From NCBI RefSeq assembly GCF_007830265.1, contig NZ_VLKE01000001.1:2728001-2792000 (forward strand): a stretch of DNA of 64,000 nt, in the 5' to 3' direction. The notes beneath the pieces are model-generated. The model saw only the letters and a program-made list of their open reading frames with translations, searched no databases and had not been told where the DNA came from. Below are positions 42,220-51,989 of the stretch, in pieces. Positions within the stretch are counted from its first letter, which is position 1, and each line of letters opens with the position of its first letter. The position numbers and the translations under genes were made by a program. The stretch is from Micromonospora olivasterospora. GTDB lineage: Bacteria; Actinomycetota; Actinomycetes; Mycobacteriales; Micromonosporaceae.

Positions 42220-42372
42220 TCAGCCCCGCTCGGCATCCGGGCGTCCGCCCAGAGCGCCTCGAAGTGCTCCACGTACCGGTCGAAGGGGCCGCCCGCCTCG
42301 CGGCGGCGGAAGTGCAGTGTCACCGAGTCCTGGCCCAACACCCCGGCGGCCCGCACCCGCGCTTGACGAGCC
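42220..42372 (-). pseudogene. C-terminal fragment of an XRE-type regulator
   Basis: The minus frame reads VRAAGVLGQDSVTLHFRRREAGGPFDRYVEHFEALWADAR, like the end of XRE regulators with DUF5919-type effector domains (family memory, uncertain). One missing base near 42235 would give PDAERG and a stop at 42220. The HTH and most of the effector domain are absent. It lies just after the stop of the gene at 42388. Confidence 0.45.
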
Positions 42373-42387
42373 GCCAGGGCTCGACGG

Positions 42388-43608
42388 TCAGGCGCCCTCG
42401 TCGGCGAGTCGGTGGCGGTTCGCCTCGATCCAGGCGTCCAGGGCGGCCGGGTCGTCCGGGTCCACCCCGTCGGCCATGAGCTGGGCGACCGCCGCCGTGG
42501 CCGGGCTGCGCCGCTCGCCGGTCGAGTAGAGCCGGGCAAACTCCGGGACCATCTCCTCGATCGCCGTGTCGGTCCGGGCCGACGCCGCCGCGGGCAGCCC
42601 CTTGCGGCGGGCCGCGTACGCCGCCCAGCCGCGCAGCACCCGGGGGAGCATGGCGGCGTCGTCCATGTCCAGCACCGCCCGCCGGTGGACCCAGTCCAGC
42701 AGGAACAGCTCCGCCACGGTGGGGCTCCAGCGCAGCGGGTCGGCGTCCGGGAAGCTCGCCGCGTGGTCCAGCAGCAGGCTGAGGCAGAAGTGCAGCGAGG
42801 CCAGCCCGGCGTCGTCGGACGGGTCCAGGGCGAACCGGGCCGCCTCGGGCGAGGCGAGGAAGGCGCGGACCAGCTCCGTCCGTTCGTCCCCGGACAGGGG
42901 CCGGGCGTCCCGGACGGTGCCGGGGGCGGGCAGGGGCAGCAGCGCCAGCCGGGCGCCGGCCAGGGCCCGGTCCGTGGCGAGCGACCCCTCGGCGGGCAGC
43001 TCGCCCAGGCCGTCGGTGATCGCCAGGTGCCGGCCGACCTCGCCGCGCATCCGCGCCGGGTCCTCCTCCCGGAACCAGGTCAGCTCGTCGGTCGCGACCA
43101 GCTCGCGTACCTGCCCGACGATCCGCTCGGCCGGCCCGCCGACGAAGACGTCCTTGGTGATGCCGATGTTGTGGTCCACCAGGGCCACCAGCGCGTGCTC
43201 CGGGCCGCCGGCCGCGTCGTCGTAGGCGAAGGTGGCCAGGTAGGAGGTCTGGTCGCCGTACACGTCGCCGTACGACCAGGTGCCCGTGAGGTGCACCCGG
43301 CCGAGCTGCTCCGACCAGGCCGGGGCCAGCGTGCCGGGGCGTACCCGGGCGGCCCCCTCCGCGTCCGGCACGAGGGCCGCGAAGACCGAGCGGATGGTCC
43401 GGGCCGCGGCGGTGCGGCGGCGGGAGGTGGCGGCCAGGAAGCCGGCGACGAACTCACGGACGGCGGCGTCGCGGTCGGTCTCCGCGACGGCGTAGACGCT
43501 GCCGAGCAGCGCCGCGCCGAGCATCTCGGCGTCGAGGGCGGTGTCGAGCCTGGTCACGTCGCGTGCGGCGTGCAGCACCGCGTCGTAGGGGGTCTGAGGC
43601 GTGGCCAT
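42388..43608 (-). CDS. Conserved hypothetical protein
   Basis: The product is 406 aa with no signal peptide or membrane helix. The N-terminal part is helical (YDAVLHAARDVTRLDTALDAEMLGAALLG). A central part contains SYGDVYGDQTSYLATFAYDD and HALVALVDHNIGITKDVFVGGPAERI, and the C-terminal part SPTVAELFLLDWVHRRAVLDMDDAAMLPRVLRGWAAYA. Codon use is native. I recall full-length relatives in actinobacteria but no function. It could belong with the GTPase pair downstream, though 120 bp separate them. Confidence 0.8.
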   Translation of the reverse strand: MATPQTPYDAVLHAARDVTRLDTALDAEMLGAALLGSVYAVAETDRDAAVREFVAGFLAATSRRRTAAARTIRSVFAALVPDAEGAARVRPGTLAPAWSEQLGRVHLTGTWSYGDVYGDQTSYLATFAYDDAAGGPEHALVALVDHNIGITKDVFVGGPAERIVGQVRELVATDELTWFREEDPARMRGEVGRHLAITDGLGELPAEGSLATDRALAGARLALLPLPAPGTVRDARPLSGDERTELVRAFLASPEAARFALDPSDDAGLASLHFCLSLLLDHAASFPDADPLRWSPTVAELFLLDWVHRRAVLDMDDAAMLPRVLRGWAAYAARRKGLPAAASARTDTAIEEMVPEFARLYSTGERRSPATAAVAQLMADGVDPDDPAALDAWIEANRHRLADEGA

Positions 43609-43728
43609 GCATCGACCCTACGCCGCCGGAGGGGTCCAGGCAGCGAAGGCGAACGCGCCGCGCCACACACCTGGGTCGGGTGGCGGTGAGAAGGCCCCCT
43701 CGCTACCGGAAACGTCGGCCGGGGCCCC

Positions 43729-45420
43729 TTACACCCCCGCGGCGTCGCGCAGCGCCTGCCGCGCCCGCCCGTAGCGGGCCAGCACGGCGTCGGCCGGCGT
43801 CACCACGTACTCCCGGCCGACCGCGCCCACCGCGGCGACGAGCCGCCGCTCGGCCCGGCTTCGGGCCCGGCGGGCCGCCCACCGCACCACGGGCCGGGTC
43901 AGCGCCGCCAGGAGCAACCCGGCGAGCAGGCCGCCGAGCAGCAGCACGGTCGGCAGCGGGACCACGCCGACGCGCGGGGGCTCCAGGGGCGGCAGGCCGA
44001 GCGCGCGCAGCGCGTAGCCGAACGCCAGCCAGCCGAGGCCGGCCACGGCCGCGACGGTGACCAGCCACTGCAACCCGCCGACGATGCGCCACCAGGCGGG
44101 CCGGCGGTCCATTCCCAGGTCGGTGCCGGCCACGGCCCGGTCCAGCGCGTCCGGCAGGTCGCCGAGCCGGGAGCGGGCGGCGGCGCTCACCGCGCCCGCC
44201 CACGGAGCGGGCAGACCCGCGCCGGCCCGGTCGGCCACCGCCCGGACGGCCAGCCCGAGCGCCGAGCGCTGCGCGGCGGTCGGATCGGGTACGGAGGTCG
44301 CGGCCACCAGGCTCTCCGCCGGGTCGCCCGGCTCGGCGTCGGCGGTCGGGCCGGGCAGGTGCAGCCGGCGCAGCGGGTCGGGGCGTAGCCGCCGCCAGCC
44401 CCGCACCAGCGGCCAGCCGGTCGCCCCGGCGGCCCGGTGCCGGTAGGCCGCCTCGACCGCGTCCGCCACCGCCGGCACGCCGGACGCCCCGGCCAGCGCC
44501 CGGTCCAGGCCGGCAACCGTGTCGGCGGCCGACCCGGCGGCGGGCGCCTCGGCGGCGACCAGCTCGTCCAGGCCGGCGACGACGTCGGCAACGTCGCCCG
44601 CGAGGCGGCGCAGCGCGGCCTGCCGCTCGGCGACCGTACGCTCCAGCGCCCCCCGCAGCTCGACGATCCCGGACGGGTCGACGGCGGCGGTGGCCAGCAG
44701 CGGCACGCCCTCCAGCCCGTCGGCGTCGAGCAGCCGGCGCAGGTCGGCCAGGACCCGGGGCAGCTCGGCGGGGGGCAGCCGGTCGGCCTGGTTGAGCACG
44801 ACCAGCGTCACGTCCCGGTGCCGGTGGAACTCGCGCAGGTAGCTGGTGTGGATCACCCGGTCGGCGTACTTCTGCGGGTCGACCACCCAGACCACCAGGT
44901 CGACCAGGCCGAGCAGCCGGTCCACCTCCAGCCGGTGCGACCACTGCACCGAGTCGAAGTCGGGCAGGTCGAGCAGGACCAGCCCGTGCAGGTCGCGCTC
45001 GTCGTCGCCGTCGAGCACGCTCTCCCGGACGAACCGGTGCCGGGGCAGCACGCCGATCCAGTCGAGCAGCTGGTTGGCCCCGTCGAGCGGGCCCCAGACG
45101 CAGGCGTGCGCCACGCCGGTGGTGGGGCGACGCACCCCGACCGGGGACAGGTCCAGCCGGGCGAGCGCGTTGAACAGGCTCGACTTGCCGCTGCCGGTGG
45201 ACCCGGCGAGGGCCACGACGGTGTGGTCCCGGGACAGCGCGAGCCGGGTGCCGGCCCGCTCGACCAGGGTGTGCGCCGGCACCAACCGGGTGTCCGGCAG
45301 TTGGCCGTCCGCCGCGTCGAGGAACCGGCGGACCGCGTCCAGGCGGGCGGCGAGCGCGTCCGCGTCGACCCGCTGGTCGCCCCGGAACGCCTCGCGCATC
45401 CGGCCGACGATGCCGGTCAT
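43729..45420 (-). CDS. YfjP/dynamin-like GTPase, second gene of pair
   Basis: The product is 563 aa. The G1 loop is LAGSTGSGKSSLFNAL (about residues 71-86), G2 is in RRPTTGVAHACVWG, G3 is LDLPDFDSV and G4 is VVLNQADRL. Helical middle and two membrane hairpins near the C-terminus (GGLQWLVTVAAVAGLGWLAFGYALRAL and LLLGGLLAGLLLAALT) resemble YfjP and bacterial dynamin-like proteins that remodel membranes. The start overlaps the stop of the partner gene by 4 nt. Confidence 0.9.
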   Translation of the reverse strand: MTGIVGRMREAFRGDQRVDADALAARLDAVRRFLDAADGQLPDTRLVPAHTLVERAGTRLALSRDHTVVALAGSTGSGKSSLFNALARLDLSPVGVRRPTTGVAHACVWGPLDGANQLLDWIGVLPRHRFVRESVLDGDDERDLHGLVLLDLPDFDSVQWSHRLEVDRLLGLVDLVVWVVDPQKYADRVIHTSYLREFHRHRDVTLVVLNQADRLPPAELPRVLADLRRLLDADGLEGVPLLATAAVDPSGIVELRGALERTVAERQAALRRLAGDVADVVAGLDELVAAEAPAAGSAADTVAGLDRALAGASGVPAVADAVEAAYRHRAAGATGWPLVRGWRRLRPDPLRRLHLPGPTADAEPGDPAESLVAATSVPDPTAAQRSALGLAVRAVADRAGAGLPAPWAGAVSAAARSRLGDLPDALDRAVAGTDLGMDRRPAWWRIVGGLQWLVTVAAVAGLGWLAFGYALRALGLPPLEPPRVGVVPLPTVLLLGGLLAGLLLAALTRPVVRWAARRARSRAERRLVAAVGAVGREYVVTPADAVLARYGRARQALRDAAGV

Positions 45421-47258
45421 GAGCTCCCGTCCTCCTTCGGCAGCGGCAGGGGCGCCGCGTCCGACCCGGTCAGGCCGCTGTGCTGCCGGGCCGCCTCGAC
45501 CCGCTCGGCCGTCGCTCGCAGCGTCTCGCCGGTGCCCGCCGCCGGGCGGGCCTCGTCCGTCCGGGCGAGGAAGCGGGCGGCGTCGGCGTGCAGCAGGTCC
45601 CGGACCCGCTCCAGCAGGTCACCCCGGGCCTTACTGGCCAGCGTACGCACGGCCTGGTCGCCGAAGATCGCCTGGAGCACCGCCTGCGCGGCGACCGTGG
45701 TGCCGGCCCCGGTGGCCACCTCCAGCCCCGTCGGGATGAACGCGGTCGAGGCGAACACGGCGATCATCACGGCCAGCCCGGTGGCGTTCACCGCGTACGC
45801 GGCCGTCCGGGCCACGAACCGGCGGTCGCCGCCCTCGGCCCGGACCAGCTCCAGCACCCCGCGCTGCCAGTCGCGGACCAGCCGCTCGGCGCGCTCGGGG
45901 AAGTCCTCGGCAGGGTGCGCGAGCGCCGGGTCGAGCAGCGCCGCGCCGGCCGGATGCGCCCGCCACCCGGTGTACGCGTTCTCGGCCGCCTCGGCGGCGA
46001 CCCCGCGCAGCAGCGTGACGAGCTGGGACTCGATGGCGGTGCGCAGCTCGGCCGCGGGCGCCGGTCGGCCGGTCACCGCCGCCACCACCCGGTCCCGCAG
46101 CCGGCCGATCCGCGCCTCCAGGGTGCGGAAGAACTCCCCGGTGCCGACGAACTCCTGCCACCGGGCGAGCACCTCGCCGCGCAGCAGGCGGCCGTCCGAG
46201 AGCCCCTGCTCGACGGTCCGCTCCGCCCCCCGGTACGCGGCCCGAACCCGCTCGTCGAGGGCCTCCGCGGCGGTCTCCTGCTCGTCGGCGGCCTCGGCCA
46301 GCCCCGCGACGGCGGGGCGCAGGGCGGCCAGCGCCCCGTCGAGGGTCTGCCGGACGACGGCCGCCCGGGCCTCGGCGTCGGCGGCCAGCTCGGCGAACCA
46401 GGCGCTCAGCGGCGCGGTGACCTTCTCGGGGAGCAGACCCTGCCCGTCGACGCACGTCTCGGGCAGGACGAACAGCGGGGCCGCGCCGAGGCCCTGGGCG
46501 GTGAGCATCTCCGCCAGGTGGGCGGCGACCTCGTCGGCCGCCTCGGCGGGCACCCGGTCGAGCACCATGGCGATCACCACGCCGCGGGCGCGGGCGGTGT
46601 GCAGCAGCTCCCAGGGGACGGCGTCGGCGTACCGGGCGGCGGTGGTGACGAAGAGCCAGAGGTCGGCGGCGGCCAGCAGTTGACCGGCGAGCGCCCGGTT
46701 GGCGTCGACCACCGAGTCGATGTCGGGGGCGTCGAGGAACGCCAGGCCGGGGGGCAGCGCCGGGGCGGTGACCAGGTGCAGGGTGCCCGGGTCCTCGCTG
46801 GGCTCGTTGGTGCGGGTGAGGCCGGGCAGCAGCTCGCCCTGGCGGAACCAGGCGGAGTCGGCGGGGCTGCACACCAGCACCGGGGAGCGGGTGGTCGGCC
46901 GGAGCACGCCGGCGGCGCTGACCCGGGCCTGGACCAGGCTGTTGACCAGCGTCGACTTGCCGGCCCCGGTGGAGCCGCCGACCACCACCAGCAGCGGCGC
47001 GTCGAGCCGGGCCAGCCGGGGCAGCAGGTAGTCGTCGAGCTGGGCGGTGAGGGCCGCGCCGGCCTGCCGGGCCGGCTCGGCCGAGGGCAGGGCGAGCGGG
47101 AACCGGGCCGCGCCGATCGCGGCCCGCAGGCCGGCGAGCGCGGCGGGCAGGCCGTCTCCGGGGGGACCGGACGAATCCTCCCCGGCGTCCCCAGCGCCGG
47201 TACGGGCGGCGACGGCGGGCGCACCGGTACGGGCGGTGGGATCCCCCTGCGTCGTCAC
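45417..47258 (-). CDS. Dynamin-family GTPase, first gene of pair
   Basis: The product is 613 aa from GTG 47258. The G1 loop is VVGGSTGAGKSTLVNSLV, G2 lies in VLRPTTRSPVLVC and G3 is FLDAPDIDSVVDANRAL; G4 is weak (MVLDRVP). A long helical stalk follows and a hydrophobic paddle-like segment lies near residues 505-540 (NATGLAVMIAVFASTAFIPTG). Two adjacent, overlapping dynamin-like genes usually give heteromers. It is divergent from dnaK, sharing a 195-bp region. Confidence 0.9.
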   Translation of the reverse strand: MTTQGDPTARTGAPAVAARTGAGDAGEDSSGPPGDGLPAALAGLRAAIGAARFPLALPSAEPARQAGAALTAQLDDYLLPRLARLDAPLLVVVGGSTGAGKSTLVNSLVQARVSAAGVLRPTTRSPVLVCSPADSAWFRQGELLPGLTRTNEPSEDPGTLHLVTAPALPPGLAFLDAPDIDSVVDANRALAGQLLAAADLWLFVTTAARYADAVPWELLHTARARGVVIAMVLDRVPAEAADEVAAHLAEMLTAQGLGAAPLFVLPETCVDGQGLLPEKVTAPLSAWFAELAADAEARAAVVRQTLDGALAALRPAVAGLAEAADEQETAAEALDERVRAAYRGAERTVEQGLSDGRLLRGEVLARWQEFVGTGEFFRTLEARIGRLRDRVVAAVTGRPAPAAELRTAIESQLVTLLRGVAAEAAENAYTGWRAHPAGAALLDPALAHPAEDFPERAERLVRDWQRGVLELVRAEGGDRRFVARTAAYAVNATGLAVMIAVFASTAFIPTGLEVATGAGTTVAAQAVLQAIFGDQAVRTLASKARGDLLERVRDLLHADAARFLARTDEARPAAGTGETLRATAERVEAARQHSGLTGSDAAPLPLPKEDGSS

Positions 47259-47315
47259 CGCTAAAGCGTGCCCGACCGACGCAAGTGAAGACAACCGGAC
47301 TGGCCGTGGCGTGAA

Positions 47316-47336
47316 CTTGCGTCGGGTCCGCTCAAC
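47316..47336 (+). promoter_or_regulatory. Upstream HAIR-like element
   Basis: CTTGCGT-N7-GCTCAAC (47316-47336) matches the HspR consensus CTTGAGT-N7-ACTCAAG at 11 of 14 positions. It lies 31 bp before the stronger element. Confidence 0.5.
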
Positions 47337-47341
47337 CCGAC

Positions 47342-47388
47342 TTGACGATCGGCGTGGGCGTGGCACTATTGAGTCCGGTTCACTCAAC
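47342..47388 (+). promoter_or_regulatory. dnaK promoter with HAIR (HspR) operator
   Basis: TTGACG (47342-47347) and CACTAT (47364-47369) are spaced by 16 bp. ATTGAGT-N7-ACTCAAC (47368-47388) matches the HAIR consensus at 12 of 14 positions and covers the start site. HspR, encoded by the last gene of the operon, represses here with DnaK as corepressor (established for Streptomyces and Mycobacterium). Confidence 0.8.
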
Positions 47389-47453
47389 TTGAGGCGAGTG
47401 CATGAAGGGTGGCCCCCGCCACCTGGGCCAACGTAAGAAGCGAGGAAGCGAAC

Positions 47454-49309
47454 ATGGCACGTGCGGTCGGTATGGACCTCGGCACGACGAACTCCTGCGT
47501 CAGCGTTCTCGAGGGCGGTGAGCCCACCGTCATCGCGAACGCTGAGGGCTCGCGGACGACCCCGTCGATCGTCGCGTTCGCCCGCAATGGCGAGGTGCTC
47601 GTCGGTGAGGTCGCCAAGCGCCAGGCGGTGACGAACCCGGACCGGACGATCCGGTCGGTCAAGCGGGAGATCGGCACCAACTGGACCGTCGACATCGACG
47701 GCAAGAAGTACACCCCGCAGGAGATCTCGGCGCGCACGCTGATGAAGCTCAAGCGGGACGCCGAGGCGTACCTGGGCGAGCAGATCACCGACGCGGTGAT
47801 CACCGTCCCCGCCTACTTCAACGACGGCCAGCGGCAGGCCACCAAGGAGGCCGGCGAGATCGCCGGCTTCAACGTGCTGCGGATCGTGAACGAGCCGACC
47901 GCGGCCGCCCTGGCGTACGGGTTGGACAAGGGCTCCAAGGAGCAGACCGTCCTGGTCTTCGACCTCGGCGGCGGCACCTTCGACGTGTCGCTGCTGGAGT
48001 TGGCCGAGGGCGTCATCGAGGTCAAGTCGACCAGCGGTGACAACCACCTCGGCGGCGACGACTGGGACCAGCGGATCATCGACCACCTGGTGAAGACCTT
48101 CCGGGGCGAGCACGGCATCGACCTGGGTCAGGACAAGATGGCCCTCCAGCGGCTCCGCGAGGCGGCCGAGAAGGCCAAGATCGAGCTGTCGGCGGCCACC
48201 ACCACCAACATCAACCTGCCGTACATCACCGCCGGCGCCGCCGGCCCGCTGCACCTCGACGTGACCCTGAGCCGCGCGGAGTTCCAGCGGATGACGCAGG
48301 ACCTGCTGGACCGCTGCAAGGGCCCGTTCGAGCAGGCCGTGAAGGACGCCGGGATCAAGGTCTCCGACGTCGACCACGTCATCCTGGTCGGCGGCTCGAC
48401 CCGGATGCCGGCCGTGACCGACCTGGTCAAGCAGCTCACCGGCAAGGAGCCCAACAAGGGCGTCAACCCGGACGAGGTCGTCGCCGTCGGCGCCGCCCTG
48501 CAGGCCGGCGTGCTCAAGGGCGAGGTCAAGGACGTCCTGCTGCTCGACGTGACCCCGCTGAGCCTGGGCATCGAGACCAAGGGCGGCATCTTCACCAAGC
48601 TCATCGAGCGCAACACCACCATCCCGACCAAGCGCTCCGAAATCTTCACCACGGCGGACGAGAACCAGCCGTCGGTGCTGATCCAGGTGTTCCAGGGCGA
48701 GCGGGACATCGCGGCCTACAACAAGAAGCTCGGCACCTTCGAGCTGACCGGCCTGCCCCCGGCCCCGCGCGGCGTGCCGCAGATCGAGGTCACGTTCGAC
48801 ATCGACGCCAACGGCATCGTGAACGTGCACGCCAAGGACATGGGCACCGGCAAGGAGCAGAAGATGACGATCACCGGCGGCTCCTCGCTGCCGAAGGACG
48901 ACATCGAGCGGATGCGCCGGGACGCCGAGGAGCACGCGGAGGAGGACAAGCGCCGCCGCGAGGAGGCCGAGACCCGCAACCTGGCCGAGGCGCTCCAGTG
49001 GCAGACCGAGAAGTTCCTCGCCGAGAGCGGCGACAAGCTGCCCGGCGAGAACCGGGACCAGCTCAACGAGGCCCTCGGCGAGCTGCGCTCCGCGCTCGGC
49101 GGCCAGGACATCGAGAAGATCAAGGCGGCCCACGAGAAGCTGGCGCAGGTCTCCCAGCAGGCCGGTTCGCTGCTCTACGCGTCCCAGCAGGCCGAGCAGG
49201 GTCAGCAGCCGGGTGCGGCCGGCCGGGCGCCGGCGCGACCGGCGGCGCGCAGGCCGGCGGTGCCGACGACGTGGTCGACGCGGAGATCGTGGACGAGGAC
49301 AAGAAGTGA
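47454..49309 (+). CDS. dnaK: Chaperone DnaK (Hsp70), with a frameshift at the extreme C-terminus
   Basis: It begins [22 protein letters not shown]. The ATPase has [28 protein letters not shown] and the substrate domain [30 protein letters not shown]. The reading frame as given runs to 49343 with an aberrant Arg/Pro tail. The expected tail [22 protein letters not shown] is in the next frame and stops at 49309; one missing base at about 49211-49230 (G/C-rich) explains it. Repaired length is 618 aa, normal. It is an essential chaperone, so a sequencing undercall is likelier than a mutation. GAGGAAG precedes the ATG. Confidence 0.95.
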
Positions 49310-49352
49310 CGATCCGCCTCGGACGCGCCCGCGGAAGGGATGAGGTGACCGC

Positions 49353-50093
49353 ATGACGGAGAAGCCACGAGCCGCCGACCCGGGCTCCGGGTCGGCGCCG
49401 GGTGGCTCCGCGGCCGCCGGGCAGGCCGGCGGCGAAGAGCCGCGGGTCGTCATCCGTGACAATCGCAAGATCAAGTCGGACGGTCCCGCCGCCACCGACG
49501 CCGGGGCGGACGTCCCGGCGGAGGGCCTCGTGGAGGAGGCCGAGGTCGTGGTCGACGAGATCAAGGTCGAGTCCACGTCCGTGGAGGGGCCGCCCGTGGT
49601 CGACGCCCCGGCCGAGCCGGCCGAGGGCGAGGGCGCTCCGGCCGTCGGCGGGCCGCTCGGCGCCGAGCTGGAGGCGCTGCGGGCCGAGCTCGACGAGCGG
49701 ACCCGGGACCTGCAGCGGGTGTCGGCGGAGTACGCCAACTACCGCAAGCGGGTGGACCGGGACCGCAGCCTGGTCCAGGAGCAGGCGACCGGCTCGGTGC
49801 TGGCCGCGCTGCTGCCGATCCTGGACGACCTCGACCGGGCCCGCGAGCACGGCGACCTGGTGGGGCCGTTCGGCACGGTGGCCGAGCAGCTCACCACGGC
49901 GCTCGGCAAGTTCGGCCTGACGGCGTTCGGCGAGCAGGGCGACCCGTTCGACCCGACGCGCCACGAGGCGGTGGCCCACCAGACCTCCGCCGACGTGACC
50001 GAGCCGACCTGCGTGCAGGTCATGCGCCGGGGCTACCAGCTCGGCGAGCGGCTGCTGCGACCCGCCATGGTCGCGGTCGCCGACCCGGAGTAA
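49353..50093 (+). CDS. grpE: Nucleotide exchange factor GrpE
   Basis: The product is 246 aa. A long acidic disordered N-terminus (1-110) precedes the coiled coil ELEALRAELDERTRDLQRVSAEYANYRKRVDRDR and the beta head with RHEAVAHQTSADVTEPTCVQVMRRGYQLGERLLRPAMVAVA. It releases ADP from DnaK. The start ATG 49353 is preceded by GAGGTGA. Second gene of the HspR operon. Confidence 0.96.
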   Translation: MTEKPRAADPGSGSAPGGSAAAGQAGGEEPRVVIRDNRKIKSDGPAATDAGADVPAEGLVEEAEVVVDEIKVESTSVEGPPVVDAPAEPAEGEGAPAVGGPLGAELEALRAELDERTRDLQRVSAEYANYRKRVDRDRSLVQEQATGSVLAALLPILDDLDRAREHGDLVGPFGTVAEQLTTALGKFGLTAFGEQGDPFDPTRHEAVAHQTSADVTEPTCVQVMRRGYQLGERLLRPAMVAVADPE

Positions 50094-50173
50094 GTGCCGA
50101 CCCGTGACGTCCCGTCCGCCCCCGCCGGGCGGGCGGGACGACCGGGGTCCGGCCCGTGGAAGGGGGTGGACCG

Positions 50174-51352
50174 GTGAGTTCCAAGGACTGGCTCGAGAAG
50201 GACTACTACGCCACGCTGGGCGTGCAGAAGTCCGCCTCCTCGGACGAGATCAAGAAGTCGTACCGGAAGCTGGCCCGGGAGTCGCACCCGGACCACAACC
50301 CCGGCGACCCGAAGGCCGAGGAGCGGTTCAAGGTCGTCTCCGAGGCGTACGCGGTGCTCGGCGACGAGGCCAAGCGCCGCGAGTACGACGAGATGCGCTC
50401 GCTGTTCGGCTCGGGCGCGTTCCGGCGCAACGCCCGCGGCGCCGGCGGGCAGCCGTTCGACGTGTCCGACCTGTTCGGCGGCGGGGCCGGCGGCGGCCGC
50501 TTCGGTGGCGGTGGTGGTGGCGGCTTCCAGGACCTGTTCAGCTCGATCTTCTCGGGCGGCGGACCCGGCGGCCCGTCCCGCCCGCGCGGCCCGGCCCGGG
50601 GCCGGGACGTCGAGACGGAGGTCGCGCTCGACTTCGGTGACGCCGTACGCGGCGTGACCCTTCCGCTGACCCTGCGCGCCCCCGGCATCTGCGACACCTG
50701 CCACGGCAGCGGGGCCAAGCCCGGCACCCAGCCCGTGACCTGCCAGGTCTGCCACGGCGCCGGGATGACTACCCGCAACCAGGGGTCGTTCAGCTTCTCC
50801 GAGCCGTGCCGCAACTGCCAGGGCGTGGGCACGATCGTCGAGGAGAAGTGCCCGGAGTGCCAGGGCACCGGCGGGGTCACCAAGACCCGCACGCTGAACG
50901 TCCGCTTCCCCGCCGGGGTGGCCGACGGTCAGCGGATCCGGCTTGCCGGTCGGGGTGAGCCGGGCGAACGCGGCGGACCGGCAGGCGACCTGTTCGTACA
51001 GGTGAAGGTCCGCCCGGACGAGCTGTTCGGGCGTACCGGGGACGACCTGACGCTGACCGTGCCGGTCACCTTCGCCGAGGCCGTGCTCGGCGCCGACCTG
51101 CGGGTGCCCACCCTCGACGGCGCGGTGACCCTGCGGGTGCCGCCGGGCACGCCGAGCGGGCGGGTGCTGCGGGCCCGGGGCAAGGGCGTGGTGCGCAAGG
51201 ACGGCCAGGCCGGCGACCTGCTGGTCACCCTCGACGTGGTGGTCCCCGCGCGGGTGTCCGACGAGGCGCGGGCGGCGCTGGAGGCGTTCGCCGAGCAGAC
51301 GCCGCCGGCGGGCCGGGAACATCTCGACGCGCGGGTGCGTCGGATCAGTTGA
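50174..51352 (+). CDS. dnaJ: Co-chaperone DnaJ
   Basis: The product is 392 aa from GTG 50174 (AGGGGG upstream). The J domain includes DYYATLGVQKSASSDEIKKSYRKLARESHPDHNPGD with the HPD motif. A Gly/Phe region follows, then four zinc repeats (CDTCHGSGAKPG, CQVCHGAGMT, CRNCQGVGTI, CPECQGTGGV) and the C-terminal substrate domains. It stimulates DnaK ATPase. This is the DnaJ1 copy of the hspR operon. Confidence 0.96.
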   Translation: MSSKDWLEKDYYATLGVQKSASSDEIKKSYRKLARESHPDHNPGDPKAEERFKVVSEAYAVLGDEAKRREYDEMRSLFGSGAFRRNARGAGGQPFDVSDLFGGGAGGGRFGGGGGGGFQDLFSSIFSGGGPGGPSRPRGPARGRDVETEVALDFGDAVRGVTLPLTLRAPGICDTCHGSGAKPGTQPVTCQVCHGAGMTTRNQGSFSFSEPCRNCQGVGTIVEEKCPECQGTGGVTKTRTLNVRFPAGVADGQRIRLAGRGEPGERGGPAGDLFVQVKVRPDELFGRTGDDLTLTVPVTFAEAVLGADLRVPTLDGAVTLRVPPGTPSGRVLRARGKGVVRKDGQAGDLLVTLDVVVPARVSDEARAALEAFAEQTPPAGREHLDARVRRIS

Positions 51353-51384
51353 GTTCGCTGGAGTGCGTGCGGAGGTGAGCGGGG

Positions 51385-51831
51385 ATGTCGGGGAACTTCG
51401 TCGGCTCGGATGACCCTGCCTACGAGGCCAAGGTGCTGATGATCTCGGTCGCGGCGCGGATGGCGGGAATGCACCCCCAGACGCTGCGCCAGTACGACCG
51501 GCTCGGGCTGGTGCAGCCCGGGCGGACCGCCGGCGGCGGGCGGCGCTACAGCGTCCGGGACGTGGTGCTGCTGCGCGAGGTGCAGCGGCTCAGCCAGGAC
51601 GACGGCATCAACCTGGCCGGGGTCAAGCGCATCATCGGCCTGGAGCGCCTGCTGGAGGAGGCACAGCAGCGCATCGCGCGGCTGGAGGCGGAACTGGACG
51701 CCGCGTACCGGCGGGTGGCCGAGCTGGAGTCGCTGGCCCGGTTCCCCGGCCGCGACCTGGTGCCCACCAACCGCACCACCACCGCCCTGGTGGTCTGGCG
51801 TCCCCGGCGCGGCGGCGAGCGCGACCGCTGA
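51385..51831 (+). CDS. hspR: Heat-shock repressor HspR (MerR family)
   Basis: The product is 148 aa. The MerR-type HTH is MISVAARMAGMHPQTLRQYDRLGLVQPGRTAGGGRRYSVRDV, with RLSQDDGINLAGVKRIIGLE and a coiled-coil dimer helix. It binds HAIR elements (see 47316-47388) and uses DnaK as corepressor, closing a feedback loop. Fourth and last gene of the operon, 32 bp after dnaJ. Confidence 0.96.
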   Translation: MSGNFVGSDDPAYEAKVLMISVAARMAGMHPQTLRQYDRLGLVQPGRTAGGGRRYSVRDVVLLREVQRLSQDDGINLAGVKRIIGLERLLEEAQQRIARLEAELDAAYRRVAELESLARFPGRDLVPTNRTTTALVVWRPRRGGERDR

Positions 51832-51859
51832 CCGTCCCGCCACTGCTTCCGGCCGCACG

Positions 51860-51904
51860 CCGGCCCGGCCCGCTTCCCCGGAATCCCGGCGCGGGCCGGG
51901 CCGG
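51860..51904 (+). terminator. Terminator of the dnaK operon
   Basis: A perfect 14-bp stem (51860-51873 with 51891-51904) and a 17-nt loop, then TTTCGTT. Confidence 0.85.
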
Positions 51905-51989
51905 TTTCGTTAGCCTCTGAACCAAGGTGCCGTCGGCGTGACACGGACCTGTCGCACCGGCGGATCGACCGCACCGGCGAGGGAGAGCC

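Noticed and set aside
45417..49979. 1520-codon minus frame spanning dnaK and grpE into the GTPase gene
   Set aside because: Only the part below 47258 resembles a dynamin GTPase; the upper part is antisense to dnaK and grpE.
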